A DNA stretch of 55,113 nt. Origin: Spirochaetales bacterium (GTDB lineage Bacteria; Spirochaetota; Spirochaetia; SZUA-6; RPPD01). Position 1 is the first letter of the stretch. The number at the start of each line of letters is the position of its first letter. Of this stretch, positions 52,803-55,113 are shown one piece after another. The notes beneath the pieces are model-generated. The model worked only from the letters and a program-made list of their open reading frames with translations. It was not told where the DNA came from and made no database searches. The position numbers were made by a program, and so were the translations under genes. Location: positions 1 to 55,113 of the forward strand of contig JAFGSW010000055.1 of NCBI GenBank assembly GCA_016934415.1. Reading direction: 5' to 3'.

Positions 52803-53669
52803 ATGAAAACGATATCAGTCTATAAAACGGAAAAAGACAAAACGGATTTGTTGTCATGGTACGATAGAATCCTCAAGAACTGGCCGACGCCTTTTGGAGA
52901 AATGAATATCGAAACCGCGTGCGGAATGACCCATATCATCACGTGCGGGAATAAAGCCGGGAAACCCGTTCTATTGTTTCACGGCCACGGGAACAATTCG
53001 CTCATGTGGCGGTATAATTGCGGGGAATTGGGGAAGCGATATCATTTATTTCTGATTGATACGATCAACGATCCGGGAAAGAGCCAAGCGTCGGCCTCAT
53101 TCGATCCCGCGCACGATTACGCGTCGTGGATCAAGGAGCTGATTGCGAAGCTTGAATTGGAAAAAGCTTCGTTGATCGGCCATTCGAAAGGCGGCTGGCT
53201 CGCCTTGAATACGGCTATTTTCCTGCCGGAGCATGTGGAAAAAATAGCGCTGCTCGCGCCGGCCGTCGGGATCAATGAGAAGCTCGATTTCAGATTCTTC
53301 ATGAAATCGATGGCCGTCGGAATGAATCCATCGATAAAAAACGTGACGAAGTATTTCGAATACATCACGGGTCCGGGAAGGGAAATCAATCCTCAGTACG
53401 TCGAATACGTATCGCGTATAATAAAAGGTACCAGTAAAAAAATAATCAAACACAGACGATTTTCAGATTCCGAATTGGCGTCGATTAAACGTCCCGTGTT
53501 ATTATTGTTCGGCGAATATGAAGTCTGCAACGATTACAAGGCGGTAATGGCCAGGGCCGGGAAGGTTTTTTCCGATATCGAAATGAAGGTGATTCCTGGC
53601 ACGGGACACGGTCTTCAAGGCGAGGACCCGGAATTGGTGAACAAGACCTTGGCCGATTTTCTCGGCTAG
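52803..53669 (+). CDS. Alpha/beta-hydrolase fold protein
   Basis: 288 aa, cytoplasmic. Oxyanion block VLLFHGHGNNSLMW, nucleophile Ser128 in IGHSKGGWLAL, Asp244 in LLFGEYEVCND and His269 in IPGTGHGLQGEDP give the full triad. The cap region (about 150-215) is variable. Small-molecule ester or lactone hydrolysis is typical; the substrate is unknown. GAGAGGG precedes the ATG. The next gene, a methyltransferase, is 119 bases downstream with a hairpin between. Confidence 0.9.
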   Translation: MKTISVYKTEKDKTDLLSWYDRILKNWPTPFGEMNIETACGMTHIITCGNKAGKPVLLFHGHGNNSLMWRYNCGELGKRYHLFLIDTINDPGKSQASASFDPAHDYASWIKELIAKLELEKASLIGHSKGGWLALNTAIFLPEHVEKIALLAPAVGINEKLDFRFFMKSMAVGMNPSIKNVTKYFEYITGPGREINPQYVEYVSRIIKGTSKKIIKHRRFSDSELASIKRPVLLLFGEYEVCNDYKAVMARAGKVFSDIEMKVIPGTGHGLQGEDPELVNKTLADFLG

Positions 53670-53690
53670 GCGATCGCTCGTTACCCTCCC

Positions 53691-53731
53691 GCCGGAGCGG
53701 GGCGAACGCCGATGCTTCGCTTCGCTCCGGC
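53691..53731. repeat. Hairpin between hydrolase and methyltransferase genes
   Basis: GCCGGAGCG (53691-53699) and CGCTCCGGC (53723-53731) are exact arms with a GC-rich loop and no T run. It may moderate expression between the two genes. Confidence 0.55.
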
Positions 53732-53788
53732 GGCATTGTTATCATTGCGCCCGCCGTCCGCGGCCGCTGAAAGCGGGAGGAGGAAATC

Positions 53789-54541
53789 ATGTCCCTGCGT
53801 TTTCACGAAATAGCCGAAGCGTATCACCGGATCCTGAATCCGTTCACCGAAGAGCAGCTCATGCTGCTCGGCGACGTATGCCGCCTGCATGCGGGCATCA
53901 GACAGCTCGACCTCGCCTGCGGCAAGGGCGAGATGCTGTGCCGGTGGTCGCAGAAATACGGCCTGACCGGTACGGGCGTCGACATCAGCTCCGTATTCTT
54001 GAGCGCGGCGCGGAAGCGGGCGGATGAGTTGGGCGTGGCGGACAAAATCACGTTCGCGCAAAGCGACGCGGCCCGATACCCGCGTGATACCTGTGATTTC
54101 GACGTGGTGAGCTGCATCGGCGCGACCTGGATCGGCAATGGCCTGGCCGGCACCCTGGAATTGATGAAACCGCCGCTCAAGCCCGACGGATTGATTCTGG
54201 TCGGAGAGCCTTTCTGGATCGATCCCCCGCCGGAAGACGCCTTCGCCGCCTATGCCGCCCAAGGCATCGGAAAAGACGATTACGTTTCCCTGGCCGGCAC
54301 GCTGAACCGGTTCGCGGCGGCGGGCATGAATCTGGTGGAGATGGTCCTCGCCGATCACCACGGATGGGACCGGTACGAGGCGCCGCAGTGGGCGGCGGTG
54401 GACGACTTTTTGAACGCGCATCCCGACGATCCGGAAGCGTTTTCATTGCGTGAATGGATAACCGGCAACCGGCGCATATACCTTGAGTATGGACGGCGCT
54501 ATTTCGGGTGGGGCGTTTTCGTATTGCGGCCCGCGCATTAG
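53789..54541 (+). CDS. Class I SAM-dependent methyltransferase
   Basis: 250 aa. SAM motif I LDLACGKGEMLCRW (near residue 38), motif II acidic GTGVDIS, FAQSDAARYP and VVSCIGATWIG, followed by an LKPDGLILVGEPFW motif. The Trp/Tyr-rich C-terminal part (WDRYEAPQW, RRYFGWGVFVLR) suggests a small-molecule methyltransferase. The ATG follows GGGAGGAGG. The substrate is unknown. Confidence 0.9.
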   Translation: MSLRFHEIAEAYHRILNPFTEEQLMLLGDVCRLHAGIRQLDLACGKGEMLCRWSQKYGLTGTGVDISSVFLSAARKRADELGVADKITFAQSDAARYPRDTCDFDVVSCIGATWIGNGLAGTLELMKPPLKPDGLILVGEPFWIDPPPEDAFAAYAAQGIGKDDYVSLAGTLNRFAAAGMNLVEMVLADHHGWDRYEAPQWAAVDDFLNAHPDDPEAFSLREWITGNRRIYLEYGRRYFGWGVFVLRPAH

Positions 54542-54786
54542 GAGTTCGTTGAAAAACTCGCGGCCGAGAGAAGCCGGTTCATTCCCCCGTAAAAAACATA
54601 ATGCGCACCCGCCGTGCTCCCGCGTCTGATCCGCGAAGCGGCCCGCGATTGTATTACTATTCCGACAAAGCCGCTCCCCGTATCGACAGCCGTCGTCGCT
54701 CCTCTTCAGATCGTTTTGTTCGAATCGATACAGCAAAAAAGTTGATCGCGAGTATTTCGTGCTATAGTTAAGTACGGAGGAGTATT
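54542..54786. promoter_or_regulatory. Spacer with promoter of the last gene
   Basis: TTGATC (54742-54747) and TATAGT (54763-54768) are 15 bases apart, slightly short. The remainder has no gene. CGGAGGA at 54775-54781 is the ribosome site. Confidence 0.45.
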
Positions 54787-55113
54787 ATGAGAATAGTATT
54801 TGCGTTATTATTCTTCATGGCGACATTCGCTTATGCGGATCAATGGTCGCCGCCAACGACAAGTTCCTTTTCCAGCAATGAGGACGCGTACGTGCTTCGG
54901 ATTGAGCCGGGCGACGGAAAAAACAACGCGCTCGCGGTCGTCTACAAATACAAGAAAACGGAAAAGAATTATGCCGTTTTTCGCCGATTTTCCTTGGTCA
55001 ATACGGACGCTCCGGTTTACGCCTTCATTTCCGACGACGGGATTATTTTTACGTTCGACGATTGGTATCACATGGGACACGACCATGCCCTGATCAAATA
55101 CGATATTGACGGC
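54787..55113 (+). CDS. Secreted protein, truncated by the window edge
   Basis: The first 109 codons of a gene that runs off the end. A signal peptide of about 17 residues ends TFAYA before DQWSPP. The visible mature part has SSNEDAYVLRIEP, VVYKYKKTEKNYAVF and FISDDGIIFTFDDWYHMGHD, the last reminiscent of proteins that report instrument-like value strings or beta-propeller strands, but no family is recognised. Start and ribosome site are clear. Confidence 0.75.
   Translation, partial: MRIVFALLFFMATFAYADQWSPPTTSSFSSNEDAYVLRIEPGDGKNNALAVVYKYKKTEKNYAVFRRFSLVNTDAPVYAFISDDGIIFTFDDWYHMGHDHALIKYDIDG

Overview
The window looks like a chromosomal segment of a free-living, GC-rich, Gram-negative-type bacterium. 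Lipoprotein signals with lipoboxes, an alpha-2-macroglobulin lipoprotein and PilZ proteins point to a diderm cell. A LacI-like sensor/kinase/receiver/HTH hybrid, Bacteroidetes/spirochaete-type topoisomerase IV subunits and dispersed CGGATGA-type intergenic repeats fit an uncultured spirochaete or related phylum. That placement is inference; no rRNA or tRNA gene is present to fix it.

Layout. (1) 0.1-4.2 kb: parE-parC, + strand; ParC ends in a Lys/Ala-rich tail. (2) 4.2-10.9 kb: two paralogous Cys-rich GH11 xylanase lipoproteins with CBM60-like modules, sharing leader hairpin, promoter dyad and terminator, followed by a one-protein sugar-sensing hybrid two-component regulator. (3) 11.2-13.1 kb: FKBP lipoprotein and a putative papain-fold secreted protein. 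(4) 13.2-22.8 kb: chemosensory operon on the - strand (MCP, CheW, STAS, MCP, CheA, CheR, CheB) with a divergent CheY. (5) 23.2-32.0 kb: sugar locus on the - strand (PfkB kinase, GH3, GH116, xylulokinase-like FGGY kinase, mutarotase-like protein). (6) 32.2-34.9 kb: DUF6512-like membrane protein and a third MCP. (7) 35.0-41.4 kb: six consecutive - strand genes, partly AT-richer: HAD phosphatase, AfsA-hotdog/PilZ fusion, SpoIIAA-like protein, two old-yellow-enzyme-type reductases and an SDR. (8) 41.6-50.8 kb: a 2016-aa alpha-2-macroglobulin lipoprotein, a PilZ protein and a repeat lipoprotein. (9) 50.8-55.1 kb: small membrane proteins, alpha/beta hydrolase, methyltransferase and a truncated secreted protein.

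How it fits together. Regions 2 and 5 together make a plausible xylan pathway: surface xylanases, a cytoplasmic LacI-like sensor kinase, intracellular glycosidases, mutarotase and xylulose kinase. Xylose isomerase and a transporter are not seen. Region 7 is the most unusual part. It holds the enzyme classes used to make gamma-butyrolactone-type signals (AfsA condensing domain, ene-reductase, ketoreductase, phosphatase), and the AfsA-like domain is fused to a PilZ domain with intact c-di-GMP-binding motifs. I propose it as a candidate undescribed signalling system.
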